DNA of 37,045 nt from Phycisphaerae bacterium (GCA_029858345.1 JAOUFG010000015.1:1-37045), one strand, 5' to 3'. Counted from the first letter of the stretch, positions 1 to 8,999 are shown. Notes: generated by a model not told the origin, from the sequence alone. Numbers and translations: made by a program.

Positions 1-96
1 GATGGTGACAATGCCGAATCCATAATGGCGATTGCAACTGTCTACTATACCGGCCAGTGGGAAAAATACTGGAAAACAGAGCGAAAGGCTGCATAG
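1..96 (+). CDS. C-terminal end of an unidentified protein (partial)
   Basis: An open frame enters from the left edge and ends at the TAG at 94-96, giving the last 31 residues of a protein. The peptide (ending TGQWEKYWKTERKAA) is rich in Trp, Tyr and Lys and reads like a genuine soluble C-terminus. It is too short to assign to a family. The next gene starts about 150 bp downstream on the same strand, with its own promoter-like sequence between them, so the two are probably separate transcripts. The open frame could also be chance, since only 96 bases are visible. Confidence 0.45.
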   Translation, partial: DGDNAESIMAIATVYYTGQWEKYWKTERKAA

Positions 97-152
97 CATG
101 CCACCAAATAAACTCGCTCACCTGTGCCGATAATAGAAATAATTCTTTGTAC

Positions 153-181
153 TTTCAGTAAAAAACAGGTTATAGTATAAT
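153..181 (+). promoter_or_regulatory. Candidate sigma70 promoter for the PIN/TRAM gene
   Basis: A perfect TATAAT lies at 176-181. It is preceded at 17 bp by a weak -35 (TTTCAG, 153-158). The site lies in an AT-rich stretch about 65 bp upstream of the ATG at 245. The -10 is convincing and the -35 is poor. Confidence 0.4.
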
Positions 182-244
182 CTTATATATACATGACTTA
201 TCTTTTGTAGAGTTTTATTGTCTTTTATACTGAAAGGGGTTACC

Positions 245-1360
245 ATGCTATTATTGTATTTTTTGCGATTCTTATTCCTTGTTACCTCAACCGCGTTTTT
301 GCTCGTTGGATTGAATGAAACAGCCAAAACAGATCAGGATATTACTGTCTTTATTGTTGCTTTATCCTTAACTGTATTGGCTATTGCGGTCGAGTGGCTC
401 ACGCCTAAAAAATCCCTGTTTACCCTGACCGGTGTTTTCTTTGGCCTGCTGATTGGTATGTTCGCCAGTTGGACGCTTAATCGCATCGTCATTATGATGA
501 ACGATCTGTATTGGCAATTGCCAGAAGATACCCTTCAGATGGGGATTTGGTTTGTGGATTTATGCATTTGTTATTTATGTATCAGTATTGTAATCCGAAC
601 CAAAGATGATTTCCGGTTCCTTGTTCCCTATGTCGAGTTTACGCGGCAGACCAGGGGTCTGCGCCCGCTGGTATTGGACACGTCCGTGATTATTGACGGT
701 CGAATCGCGGATATCGCCCAGACCAAGCTCTTTGACGCCCCGCTGATTGTCCCCCGTTTCGTTCTGAACGAGTTGCAGCTCATCGCCGATTCCGCTGACA
801 AAGTCAAACGCAACCGGGGCCGCAGGGGCCTGGATATGCTCAATAAACTCCAGCACAGCCCCGTTGTCGAAGTGACGGTTGACGACACACCTCCGCCCGG
901 CGTAGATGAAAAAACCGAGGTTGATCAGAAACTGGTGGCTTTCTCGAAAAACTGCGACGGACGACTGGTTACAAACGACTTCAATCTGAATAAAGTCGCA
1001 ACATTACGAGGGGTTGATGTGGTGAACATCAATGACCTGGCCAATGCCTTAAAAACAGTGACCCTGCCGGGCGAAGCAATGACTGTCAAAGTTCTTCGTC
1101 TGGGAGAGGACCCGCACCAGGGGGTAGGCTATCTTGAAGACGGCACCATGGTCGTCATTGAAGGCGCTAATGATAAAATCGGCAAGACCGTGACTTTTAC
1201 GGTTACCAGCGCGCTGCAGACGTCTGCCGGACGGATGATTTTTGGGAAATACGATGATTCCCCCGCCTCAAGGGCCAACGGCAACAGCGACAGACCAACC
1301 GGAAACCGACAGGACTCATCGGACTCCTACCGGAATAAGCGGTATAATAAGTCATCATAG
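245..1360 (+). CDS. PIN/TRAM-domain membrane protein (YacL-like putative RNase)
   Basis: The protein has 371 aa. Residues 1-118 hold about four membrane helices. Residues 141-256 form a PIN domain with the expected acidic residues: D145 in LVLDTSVIIDG, E176 in VLNELQ, D227, and D245 in TNDFNLNK. Residues 276-336 form a TRAM domain, a small RNA-binding beta-barrel. A polar Asn/Ser/Arg-rich tail follows. This order and length match Bacillus YacL. PIN domains are metal-dependent RNases, so a membrane-tethered RNA nuclease is likely, with unknown target. The ATG at 245 is preferred because AAAGGGG stands just upstream; an in-frame start at 218 lacks a ribosome-binding site. All PIN acidic residues appear present, so activity is plausible. 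Confidence 0.9.
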   Translation: MLLLYFLRFLFLVTSTAFLLVGLNETAKTDQDITVFIVALSLTVLAIAVEWLTPKKSLFTLTGVFFGLLIGMFASWTLNRIVIMMNDLYWQLPEDTLQMGIWFVDLCICYLCISIVIRTKDDFRFLVPYVEFTRQTRGLRPLVLDTSVIIDGRIADIAQTKLFDAPLIVPRFVLNELQLIADSADKVKRNRGRRGLDMLNKLQHSPVVEVTVDDTPPPGVDEKTEVDQKLVAFSKNCDGRLVTNDFNLNKVATLRGVDVVNINDLANALKTVTLPGEAMTVKVLRLGEDPHQGVGYLEDGTMVVIEGANDKIGKTVTFTVTSALQTSAGRMIFGKYDDSPASRANGNSDRPTGNRQDSSDSYRNKRYNKSS

Positions 1361-1487
1361 GAAACGGCTTTCGCCGCTGAAAACCGAAAATACGCTTGGA
1401 TGGAATCCGGATCGCCCCCGGCATAGGTGTTACATCCGGGATGACAGACTATCAATCAATGTCCGCCCAGTTCCGAAAAAGTAACAC

Positions 1488-1517
1488 TTGACAGTTGTCA
1501 CGTTCGGCAGATAACAT
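1488..1517 (+). promoter_or_regulatory. Candidate sigma70 promoter for the ACT/UPF0210 operon
   Basis: A perfect TTGACA at 1488-1493 is followed after 18 bp by TAACAT (1512-1517, four of six matches). It is about 60 bp upstream of the ACT-gene start at 1577 and downstream of the preceding stop codon, as expected for a promoter driving the two-gene unit. Confidence 0.45.
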
Positions 1518-1576
1518 ATCCCAATGGACCGTAAATGAAGGTCCATTTAAATAAATCAATAAAACCGGAGGCCTCA

Positions 1577-1885
1577 ATGGCGAAGAAAGCCCCCAAAAAA
1601 ACTGTCAAAGAACCGCAAATATGCATTGTTACCGTAACCGGTAAGGATAAGGTCGGCATTATCGCACGGTTGAGCGTTGCGATGGCGAAAAACAACATAA
1701 ATATCGTCGATGTCAATCAGAAAATTATGGAAAACTACTTCGTGATGACCATGGCGTGTGATATGGCTGAAGCCACGGTGGCAATCAATGAAATCAGCGA
1801 AAAACTCAGCCGGATCGGCAAAGAAATGGATCTGCAGATCACCTTCCAGCACGAAAATATTTTCAAGGCCATGCATCGGGTGTAG
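1577..1885 (+). CDS. ACT-domain protein, UPF0237 family
   Basis: This is a small 102-aa protein. A Lys-rich N-terminus is followed by one ACT fold (about residues 13-95), recognisable from VTVTGKDKVGIIARLSVAMA and NINIVDVNQKI. ACT domains usually bind amino acids or other small ligands and act as regulatory modules. The family resembles the stand-alone GcvR-type ACT proteins. The ATG at 1577 is chosen because GGAGG sits 5 bp upstream; a longer frame from 1535 has no ribosome-binding site. The next gene, UPF0210, starts 24 bp downstream. UPF0237 and UPF0210 genes are neighbours in many Firmicutes, so ligand-sensing control of the UPF0210 protein is a reasonable but unproven inference. Confidence 0.85.
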   Translation: MAKKAPKKTVKEPQICIVTVTGKDKVGIIARLSVAMAKNNINIVDVNQKIMENYFVMTMACDMAEATVAINEISEKLSRIGKEMDLQITFQHENIFKAMHRV

Positions 1886-1909
1886 ACACACCCTGACAGG
1901 ACAGATACT

Positions 1910-3271
1910 ATGCGAATCTCTGTAGAAGAAGTTTTTGAAACGGTCCAGATGACAATGGATCAGCATTTTGACGTCCGTACCGTCACGCTGGGCATCAATC
2001 TCAAAGACTGTATGGATCGCAATCTCAATCAATTCTGCAAACGTATAGAGCATCGCATTGTCACCATGGGCCAAAAGCTCAACGCCGCTGCCGATGCGAT
2101 GGAGCAGAAATACGGCGTGCCGGTGATTAACCGCCGCATTTCGGTTACCCCCGTTTCGCTGCTGCTGGAGCCGCTGCCGCGAACAGTTGCCACGGCGGTC
2201 AAAGTCGCTAAAACCCTGGACCGGGCCGCCACACGGGCTAATATCGATTTCATCGGCGGGTTCGGGGGATACGTCCAAAAGGGCCTGACCGCCTCGGACG
2301 AAAACCTGATGAACGCCCTGCCGCAGGCCTTGTCACAGACCCAACGAGTCTGTTCGTTCTTCAATCTCGGTTCGACGCTGGCCGGGCTGAACATGACCGC
2401 CGTGGAACGGTTCGGCCACATCCTCAAAGATTTGGCCGTCAAGAGCAAAACCGGCATCGGTTGCGCCAAAGTCGCGGTTTTTGCTAACGTTCCCGGTGAC
2501 AACCCGTTCATGGCCGGTGCCCATCATGGTATCGGCGAACCGGACCACTCGCTGAACATCGGCATCTCCGGCCCCGGCGTTGTCAAAGTCGTTGTCGAAA
2601 AAAATCCGGACTGCGACCTGACCGAACTGTCCGAAATCATCAAGCGAACGGTCTTTAAGATCACCCGCGCTGGCGAACTGATCGGGCGCGAAGTAGCGGA
2701 CATGATGAGTGTAGAATTCGGGATTGTCGATATTTCGCTAGCCGCCACACCTGCTGCAGGCGATTCCGTAGCGGAGATCATTGAGGCCATGGGGGTTGAC
2801 CGCATGGGCGTACCCGGCACGACCGCGGCACTGGCTTTGCTGATTGACGCCGTCAAGAAAGGCGGCGCCATGGCTTCGGGCCGCGTTGGCGGTTTAAGCG
2901 GAACCTTCATTCCTGTCAGCGAAGATGCCGGCATGATTCGCGCCGTCAAAGAAGGTGCTCTGAATCTGGAAAAACTGGAAGCCCTGACCAGCGTCTGCTC
3001 GGTCGGCATGGACATGTTCGCCATCCCCGGCTCGACTCCACCGGATGTGATCAGCGCCATCATCGCCGACGAACTGGCCATCGGTATCGCCAATAATAAG
3101 ACCACCAGTGTACGGGTAATACCCGTCCCCGGCAAACGCGCTGGCCAAAGCGTCCACTTCGGCGGCCTGCTGGGAACGGCCCCGATTATGGCGGTGACGA
3201 AAAATGCCAGTTTGGGCTTCATCAACCGCAAGGGCCGCATGCCCGCCCCCCTCAAGGCCCTGAGGAATTAG
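1910..3271 (+). CDS. UPF0210/DUF711 (PFL-like) family protein
   Basis: The protein has 453 aa, the usual length for this family. It begins MRISVEEVFETVQMTMDQHF and shows the typical long, Gly/Ala-rich globular sequence, including GGFGGYVQKG, MAGAHHGIGEPD and GRVGGLSGTFIPVSEDAGM. UPF0210 members have a fold related to pyruvate formate-lyase-type enzymes, but the reaction is unknown. The gene follows the ACT-domain gene closely with a CAGGACAG ribosome-binding region and is almost certainly co-transcribed with it. Nothing looks truncated. It is not a true glycyl-radical enzyme, since no C-terminal glycyl-radical motif was seen. Confidence 0.88.
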   Translation: MRISVEEVFETVQMTMDQHFDVRTVTLGINLKDCMDRNLNQFCKRIEHRIVTMGQKLNAAADAMEQKYGVPVINRRISVTPVSLLLEPLPRTVATAVKVAKTLDRAATRANIDFIGGFGGYVQKGLTASDENLMNALPQALSQTQRVCSFFNLGSTLAGLNMTAVERFGHILKDLAVKSKTGIGCAKVAVFANVPGDNPFMAGAHHGIGEPDHSLNIGISGPGVVKVVVEKNPDCDLTELSEIIKRTVFKITRAGELIGREVADMMSVEFGIVDISLAATPAAGDSVAEIIEAMGVDRMGVPGTTAALALLIDAVKKGGAMASGRVGGLSGTFIPVSEDAGMIRAVKEGALNLEKLEALTSVCSVGMDMFAIPGSTPPDVISAIIADELAIGIANNKTTSVRVIPVPGKRAGQSVHFGGLLGTAPIMAVTKNASLGFINRKGRMPAPLKALRN

Positions 3272-3322
3272 TCATTGTGTTTTTCAGCAATTCTTAAATG
3301 TCACAAATATAATTCGGCTTTA

Positions 3323-3421
3323 GGGCACCTCTAAAAATTCAAATTCCACAATGCCAATGCCGCGTTTTTATCCCGTCACTGTCGTTCCGGGCTTTTGTTT
3401 TCCACATTTTTAGAGGTTGCC
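3323..3421. repeat. MITE-like element with terminal inverted repeats
   Basis: GGCACCTCTAAAAAT (3324-3338) and ATTTTTAGAGGTTGCC (3406-3421) are inverted copies differing by one inserted base. They bound a 99-bp stretch with no reading frame. TTTA stands directly outside both ends (3319-3322 and 3422-3425), which fits a target-site duplication. The rest of the 296-bp gap between UPF0210 and DUF1015 is AT-rich and shows no gene. A stem-loop with a long loop is an alternative reading. Confidence 0.5.
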
Positions 3422-3567
3422 TTTAATAAAAAAATCTCGTATTTAAATTGATTCTATAAATTTTTTTGATATATTCCAATTTCTGTTTTTTTTACCTTAA
3501 CATCGTTTTTTTGTGAAACCGAGAACAATAACCGCCATTTATTAACTTAAAAGAAACCACTGAAGTT

Positions 3568-4929
3568 ATGGACATCAAAGCATTTAAGGCATACCGCTTT
3601 AATAACGATGTTGTCGGCGATCCCGGCGACTGCATCGCCCCGCCGTATGACGTCATCGATTCATCCATACAGGATGATCTTTATGGTCGAAATGCCTACA
3701 ACATCGTTCGTGCCATTAAGGGTAAGGCCGATGCGGGAGATTCTTCCGACAATAACGTTTATACCCGTGCCGCGGAATATCTGGAGGGTGCCATCGCATC
3801 CGGTGCGTTGGTTCAGGAAGACAGCGACGCGATCTATGCGTATGTGCAGGATTTCGAGATCGCCGGACAAACATTCCAACGTAGCGGGATTATTGCCTGC
3901 GGCAAGTTGACAGCATTTGGTGAAGGCGTTCAGCCGCATGAAAAAACACTGGAAGGCCCCAAGGCCGACCGATTGAATCTGACGCGAGCGACGGCCTGTC
4001 AGTTGGGCCAGGTTTTCATGCTGTACGACGACCCGAAAAACGTGGATCGGCAGATTATCTCCAAAGCCATGCAAAACAAACCTGTTATCGATGCGACCGA
4101 TGAGCATGATGTTCGGCATCGTTTATTCGTAGTTGATCGAACCGAATCCATCGATGCCTTTATTATGATGATGGCCGACAAACAGGCCGTGATCGCCGAC
4201 GGGCACCATCGTTATGAAACGGCGCTGAATTATTGGGCCGAAACACAAAGCGAACAGGCATCCTACCAAATGCTGACGTTTGTGAATATGCGAAACGAGG
4301 GATTGGTGATTCAACCCACGCATCGACTGCTGGTCGATATGGAGAATTTTGATCTTACCGCCCTGCTGGATGAGTTGAAAGCGGAATTTGAGATTGCTGA
4401 ATTTCCCTTCTCAGATCCGGCGACACAACAGCAGGCACGCAAGCAGATGTTTGAAATGATGCAAAACAATGCGAATCAGAACATTTTTGGTCTATACGCC
4501 GGAACAAAAGCGTTTTACGCAATCCAGCTAAAAGATACAAAATTCATGGCCGAGTTGTATCCGGACATGAGCGACGCGGCACAGCAGTTGGATGTCAACG
4601 TGCTGCACAATCTGATTCTCGAAAAGCATCTGGGCATCTGTGATGCTAAACTGGCCAGTGAAAGCCATTTGGAATATATCAAGGACTTAGGCGATGCCAT
4701 CGATCAATCCATCGCCAAAGTCGATTCCGGCGAAAGCCAGGGTGTGTTCTTTATGAACGCCACGCGCATTGAACAAGTACAGGCGGTCGCCGCGGCAGGC
4801 GAAAAGATGCCGCAGAAATCGACCTTTTTCTATCCGAAAATTTTCTCAGGACTGACAATCCGGAAACTGGACATTGCAAAAAAATCGATCTTAGAGGCTG
4901 TTACGCAACCCCATTCCCGGACAATTTGA
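3568..4929 (+). CDS. DUF1015 family protein
   Basis: The 453-aa soluble protein opens with the family signature: MDIKAFKAYRFN and then IAPPYDVID. It has the hallmark ADGHHRYETA with D211-G-H-H-R-Y216. DUF1015 proteins are widespread in anaerobes and planctomycetes and often lie beside serine-pathway genes. The DGHHR motif resembles that of the ParB-like free serine kinases (SerK, SbnI), so a role in serine metabolism is plausible but unproven. The gene heads a three-gene run with a sulfatase and a class V aminotransferase, closed by the terminator near 7600. The ATG at 3568 fits the family start, although its ribosome-binding site is weak. Confidence 0.88.
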   Translation: MDIKAFKAYRFNNDVVGDPGDCIAPPYDVIDSSIQDDLYGRNAYNIVRAIKGKADAGDSSDNNVYTRAAEYLEGAIASGALVQEDSDAIYAYVQDFEIAGQTFQRSGIIACGKLTAFGEGVQPHEKTLEGPKADRLNLTRATACQLGQVFMLYDDPKNVDRQIISKAMQNKPVIDATDEHDVRHRLFVVDRTESIDAFIMMMADKQAVIADGHHRYETALNYWAETQSEQASYQMLTFVNMRNEGLVIQPTHRLLVDMENFDLTALLDELKAEFEIAEFPFSDPATQQQARKQMFEMMQNNANQNIFGLYAGTKAFYAIQLKDTKFMAELYPDMSDAAQQLDVNVLHNLILEKHLGICDAKLASESHLEYIKDLGDAIDQSIAKVDSGESQGVFFMNATRIEQVQAVAAAGEKMPQKSTFFYPKIFSGLTIRKLDIAKKSILEAVTQPHSRTI

Positions 4930-5039
4930 CCGCTATTTTTGAAGCAAAAATAAGGTTTTGTTGTTGCGTTTTGGGTATTATGAAACAGGCTCCTCAGGGA
5001 TTAATTTATAATCATTTAAGATTAGGAAAGGAAGTGACA

Positions 5040-6395
5040 ATGCGATTAGACAGGCGTAATTTTCTTAAGGCAGCCGGCTGTGCCGCTGCCGGTATTGTCA
5101 GCAATGGTTGCTGGAGACAGACCAGTCGCTCAGCAACAAAAAAACCGAATTTCATTATCATTATGGCTGATGATCTGGGCTATGGTGACTTATCCTGTTA
5201 TGGCTCCACGCTTGCCAAGACACCCAATATTGATGCTCTGGCTGCAGGAGGACTGAAGTTTACGGATTATCACTCCAACGGGGCCGTATGTAGCCCGACG
5301 CGTGCAGCCCTGGTAACCGGACGCTACCAGCAGCGATCCGGAATCACCGGTGTTGTGACCGCCCAAAGCCATCGTCATACCGGCATGGATTTAGCAGAAA
5401 CCACATTTGCAGAGGTGTTGCGTTCCAGCGGTTATGCGACGGGCCTTTTTGGCAAATGGCATCTCGGCTACTCGAAGGACTACAATCCTATTCATCAGGG
5501 TTTCGATGAATTTACCGGTTTTGTCAGTGGGAATGTGGATTACCACTCACACATCGACCAGGAAGGATACGAAGACTGGTGGCAAGGCACCGACCTGAAA
5601 CCCGAAGAAGGGTATTCAACTTATTTGATCGCGCAGCACGGGCTGGCTTTCCTGGAAAAACACAACACCGGGCCTTTCTGTCTGTATCTGGCCCATGAAT
5701 CGCCCCACTATCCGTTGCAGGGTCCGGACGACCCGCCTGCTCGCACAGCAGGCAAAGGCCGCTCAGCCGACAAAAAGCCCAAAGAACCGCAGGCCGTTTA
5801 TCGCACTATGATCGAAGCACTGGATAAGACCGTAGGTGACCTTGTCACCAAAGTCAAACAGCTTGGTCTTGAAGAAAATACTTTCATCTTTTTCTGCTCT
5901 GACAATGGAGCCAATCGCACCGGATCCAATGCTCCCTTGAGAGGTTATAAATGTGAAATGTGGGAAGGCGGCCATCGGGTTCCGGCAATTGCCTACTGGC
6001 CGGGGAAGATTGCAGCAGGAACGGTGACCGACGAGACGGCGCTGGGTATGGACCTGTTCGCGACCATGAGCGATTTAGCGGGAGCACCGCTGCCGGCAGG
6101 ATTGAAATTGGACGGTGTCAGTCTGGCACCGCTGATGCTCAAAAACCAGAAACTGCCGAAGCGGAGTTTGTTTTGGCAATGTCAAAACCAAAAAGCCATT
6201 CGAAAAGGGGATTGGAAACTGGTTGTGAATCCGGAAGGCAAAGAATCAAATGACGTCTATTTGTTTAATTTGAAAGATGATCTGTCTGAAAAAAATAATC
6301 TGACAGAGCAATACCCCGACATCGTAAAGGAATTGACCGAAGCACTTGAAAAATGGGAAAAGGATGTGTCTGCCGGTGTGCAGAACCGTTCGTAA
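5040..6395 (+). CDS. Type I sulfatase, Tat-exported
   Basis: The protein has 451 aa and belongs to the arylsulfatase (alkaline phosphatase superfamily) group. The N-terminus MRLDRRNFLKAAGCAAAG is a twin-arginine signal. Cys24 after VSNG could be a lipid anchor, though the lipobox is poor. D44-D45 (IMADDLGYGD) bind metal. C84 in CSPTR with downstream TGRY is the formylglycine site. GKWHLG and CSDNGA supply further active-site residues. It should hydrolyse a sulfate ester outside the cytoplasm, probably on a sulfated polysaccharide; the substrate cannot be read. The start at 5040 is chosen for its AGGAAAGGAAG ribosome-binding site and for the intact Tat motif. TATAAT at 5007-5012 may give it its own promoter. 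No maturase (FGE or anSME) gene is in view. Confidence 0.93.
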   Translation: MRLDRRNFLKAAGCAAAGIVSNGCWRQTSRSATKKPNFIIIMADDLGYGDLSCYGSTLAKTPNIDALAAGGLKFTDYHSNGAVCSPTRAALVTGRYQQRSGITGVVTAQSHRHTGMDLAETTFAEVLRSSGYATGLFGKWHLGYSKDYNPIHQGFDEFTGFVSGNVDYHSHIDQEGYEDWWQGTDLKPEEGYSTYLIAQHGLAFLEKHNTGPFCLYLAHESPHYPLQGPDDPPARTAGKGRSADKKPKEPQAVYRTMIEALDKTVGDLVTKVKQLGLEENTFIFFCSDNGANRTGSNAPLRGYKCEMWEGGHRVPAIAYWPGKIAAGTVTDETALGMDLFATMSDLAGAPLPAGLKLDGVSLAPLMLKNQKLPKRSLFWQCQNQKAIRKGDWKLVVNPEGKESNDVYLFNLKDDLSEKNNLTEQYPDIVKELTEALEKWEKDVSAGVQNRS

Positions 6396-6449
6396 TACGA
6401 TGGTTATTAAATGAATATATCACAAATTTAATGAAACAGGAGTTTAAAA

Positions 6450-7541
6450 ATGACAGACTGGAAAAACCCGCCGAAATTGTTCATCCCGGGGCCGGTACAT
6501 GTGCTGCCGGAAGTCTTGCAGCAAATGGCACGCCCGACGCTGGGGCATCGTTTAAAAGAATACAGCCAGCTTCACGGCGAAGTGGCCGAAATGCTCAAGA
6601 AAATCCTTTACACCAACCAACATATCTTTCTGAGTACCTCATCGGCATCCGGCATCTGGGAAGCCAGCATCCGCAACTGCGTGCAGAAGGACGAGACGGT
6701 TCTCTGCTGCATGTGCGGTGCGTTCAGCGACAAGTTTGCCTCAGTCGCCAAGGCGTGCGGCCGGAAGGTCGAAGAATTCAAGATCGAATGGGGACAGGCC
6801 TTTACCGCTGAAATGATCGATGAAAAACTGGCCACCGGCAAATATCCCATCGTTACGCTGGTGTATAACGAAACCAGTACCGGCCTGGCCAACCCCGTCT
6901 ATGAAATCAGCAAGATGATGAAGGAAAAGTACCCGGACGTGCTGGTGTTTGTTGACGTGGTCAGCGGTGTGGTGGGCCTGCCGCTGCATTTTGACGAGTT
7001 GGGCTGGGATGTGGCATTTGCCTCGGTTCAGAAGGCGTTCGCGATCCCGCCGGGATTCGCGATTGCCGCCGTGAGCAACCGGGCCGTTGAAAAGAGCGCT
7101 ACTGTTCCCGAACGCGGCTATTATTTTGACTTCCAGCAGTTTGTGAAAACCGCTGCAAAAGATCAGACCCCGACCACGCCGTCAATTCCGCATATTATGG
7201 CACTGCATTATAAGTGCAACATGCTGCTGGAAGAAGGCATGGAAAATGTTTGGAAACGGCATGAACAATTGGCGAATTATGTTCGCGGATGGGGTAAGGA
7301 AAACGGCTTCGAGCTGTTCCCACAGGCCGGATACGAATCTAACACGCTGACGGCGTTTAAGAACACCCGCGGCATTGATGTTGCGGCTGTGAACAAGGGC
7401 CTTCAGGAAAAGCATAACATCGTCTTCGGCAACGGCTACGGCAAACTGAAAAACGAGACCTTCCGCATCGCACACATGGGTGATGTGACCATCGATGACC
7501 TGAAAGAACTGCTCGGCTGGATCGAAGAAGAGATTAATTAA
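6450..7541 (+). CDS. Class V aminotransferase (serine/alanine-glyoxylate or SerC-like)
   Basis: This is a 363-aa PLP enzyme. The N-terminal LFIPGPVHVLPEVLQ is the substrate-binding start typical of alanine-glyoxylate and serine-pyruvate aminotransferases. VFVDVVSG holds the PLP-contacting Asp. K195 in FASVQKAFAIPPG is the Schiff-base lysine. Relatives in several anaerobes act as the phosphoserine aminotransferase of serine synthesis, which would fit the nearby DUF1015 gene; glyoxylate transamination is the alternative. The ribosome-binding site AACAGGAG lies upstream of the ATG. The gene follows the sulfatase by 54 bp and is followed by a strong terminator, so it ends the transcription unit. 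Confidence 0.88.
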   Translation: MTDWKNPPKLFIPGPVHVLPEVLQQMARPTLGHRLKEYSQLHGEVAEMLKKILYTNQHIFLSTSSASGIWEASIRNCVQKDETVLCCMCGAFSDKFASVAKACGRKVEEFKIEWGQAFTAEMIDEKLATGKYPIVTLVYNETSTGLANPVYEISKMMKEKYPDVLVFVDVVSGVVGLPLHFDELGWDVAFASVQKAFAIPPGFAIAAVSNRAVEKSATVPERGYYFDFQQFVKTAAKDQTPTTPSIPHIMALHYKCNMLLEEGMENVWKRHEQLANYVRGWGKENGFELFPQAGYESNTLTAFKNTRGIDVAAVNKGLQEKHNIVFGNGYGKLKNETFRIAHMGDVTIDDLKELLGWIEEEIN

Positions 7542-7549
7542 AACGTAAC

Positions 7550-7566
7550 GCCGGCTTCCAGCCGGC
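7550..7566 (+). terminator. GC-rich stem-loop after the aminotransferase
   Basis: GCCGGCT and AGCCGGC pair perfectly around a 3-base TCC loop, 8 bp after the stop codon. There is no T-run after it. It probably protects the 3' end or acts together with the true terminator that follows. Confidence 0.45.
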
Positions 7567-7579
7567 AGTTGAAAAATAC

Positions 7580-7615
7580 AAAAAGGCCCGTGAGGTGATT
7601 CCTACGGGCCTTTTT
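7580..7615 (+). terminator. Rho-independent terminator
   Basis: AAAAAGGCCCGT (7580-7591) pairs perfectly with ACGGGCCTTTTT (7604-7615). This makes a 12-bp stem with a 12-nt loop and a built-in T-run. The A/T symmetry means it could stop transcription from either strand. It closes the DUF1015-sulfatase-aminotransferase unit. Confidence 0.93.
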
Positions 7616-7633
7616 ATTTGTATTGCACTATTT

Positions 7634-7676
7634 ACATAGCCGCACAGGAACGAGAAATTTCAATCGTGATCAGTAT
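7634..7676 (-). repeat. R1 repeat, truncated copy (R1-a)
   Basis: On the minus strand this reads ATACTGATCACGATTGAAAT, then a CGTTCCTG stretch and GTGCGGCTATGT. It matches the first 45 or so bases of the copy at 22389-22502. The second half is missing. It lies directly after the terminator and inside a spurious N-terminal extension of the beta-propeller frame. Confidence 0.75.
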
Positions 7677-7757
7677 GAAAATCAGATTTTCCTCGACGCA
7701 ACGGACTTTTGCTTTTATGATAAAATGGATTGGTTGGAAATGTTAGGGGTATGCTGT

Positions 7758-8999
7758 ATGGAACAGAAAGGCAAAGGAAACATCCACCTCGTACGGCGGG
7801 TACTCGTTCCGCTGCTGATCGTCGCGTTGCCGATTGCCGCGGCGATCGCTTACCTGCTTTATTACGAACATGCACATCGTAAAGAAATGTTAACTTACCA
7901 ACCAACGTCACAATCCGCTTCATTTGGTAATGAAAACTGGGCGGTCTTTCGGGGCAACGCGGCTCTGACCGGCCGGGCCGCCGGCAACCTGCCGGACAAA
8001 CTGACACTTGCATGGCAGTTCCAGACCGCCGATGCCGTGCGGTCGGCGCCGATCATCGTAAACAACACCGTCTTCGCTGCGTCAATGGACAAACATGTGT
8101 ACGCAATTGATCTGGTGAAGGGAATCGAAAGCTGGAGGTTCCAGGCCGATGACGGACTGGAAGCCGCCCCGCTGTATCATCAGGAATGTATCTACATCGG
8201 CTCCAACAGCGGCGTCTTTTTTTGTATTGACGCCCGGACCGGTCAAAAAAAATGGTCCTTCAAATCCGATGGGAAAATCACCGGCTCGGCCAATGTCGCA
8301 AAGCATTCCGAGACCAACAGATCTGTTGTTTTGTTCGGCTCTTATGACAACAATCTTTACGGCCTCGATGCCGAAACGGGCACTCCGGTCTTTAAGTATC
8401 CCGCCGAAAGTTACATCAATGGCTCAATCGCTGTCATCGACAATGCCGCGGTCTTTGGTTCCTGCGATGCCAATATCTACCAGGTGCCGATTGCCGACCC
8501 GAATACCGTAAAAACGATTGACGCCGGTTCCTATGTCGCAACCAATCCAGCCATTGATGCCGGGGTTATCTTTGCCGGTAGCTATGAAGGAACTTTTTTG
8601 GCCGCGGATATGAAAACACAAAAGACCCTCTGGCAGTTCAATGAATCCGAGGATGCCTTCCTGTCGGCACCGGCGGTGAATGAGACGGTGGTGGTCGTCG
8701 GCTGCCGCGATCAGAACGTGTATTGCCTGAACCGTTCCAACGGCAAAAAAATATGGACTTTCTCGGCACAAAACAATTTCGACAGCAGCCCTGTCATTTG
8801 CGGCGATAAAGTTACCATCGGCTGTGATGATGGACGCCTGTACCTGCTGGATATCCACACAGGCAAAGAAATATTCTCCTACACCCTCGGCGCCCCTGTC
8901 CTGTCCTCACCGGCCATCGCAAAAAACCACCTCATCATCGGCTGCGACAACGGGACCATCTACGCCTTTATACAAGCTTCTTACAGCCCTAAAAACTGA
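7758..8999 (+). CDS. Membrane-anchored PQQ-like beta-propeller protein
   Basis: The protein has 413 aa. One membrane anchor lies at about residues 15-35 after a basic N-terminus. A WD-like propeller with repeated PQQ-type blades follows, with recurring patterns such as VYAIDLVKGIESWRF, FCIDARTGQKKWSF and VYCLNRSNGKKIWTF. Such propellers (BamB-like) act as protein scaffolds on the outer face of the membrane. No quinoprotein dehydrogenase cofactor residues could be identified, so enzymatic activity is not claimed. The start at 7758 is preferred because TAGGGG precedes it by 8 bp; the upstream in-frame extension is encoded by the R1 repeat. Its 3' end overlaps the convergent transporter gene by 19 bp. 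Confidence 0.85.
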   Translation: MEQKGKGNIHLVRRVLVPLLIVALPIAAAIAYLLYYEHAHRKEMLTYQPTSQSASFGNENWAVFRGNAALTGRAAGNLPDKLTLAWQFQTADAVRSAPIIVNNTVFAASMDKHVYAIDLVKGIESWRFQADDGLEAAPLYHQECIYIGSNSGVFFCIDARTGQKKWSFKSDGKITGSANVAKHSETNRSVVLFGSYDNNLYGLDAETGTPVFKYPAESYINGSIAVIDNAAVFGSCDANIYQVPIADPNTVKTIDAGSYVATNPAIDAGVIFAGSYEGTFLAADMKTQKTLWQFNESEDAFLSAPAVNETVVVVGCRDQNVYCLNRSNGKKIWTFSAQNNFDSSPVICGDKVTIGCDDGRLYLLDIHTGKEIFSYTLGAPVLSSPAIAKNHLIIGCDNGTIYAFIQASYSPKN

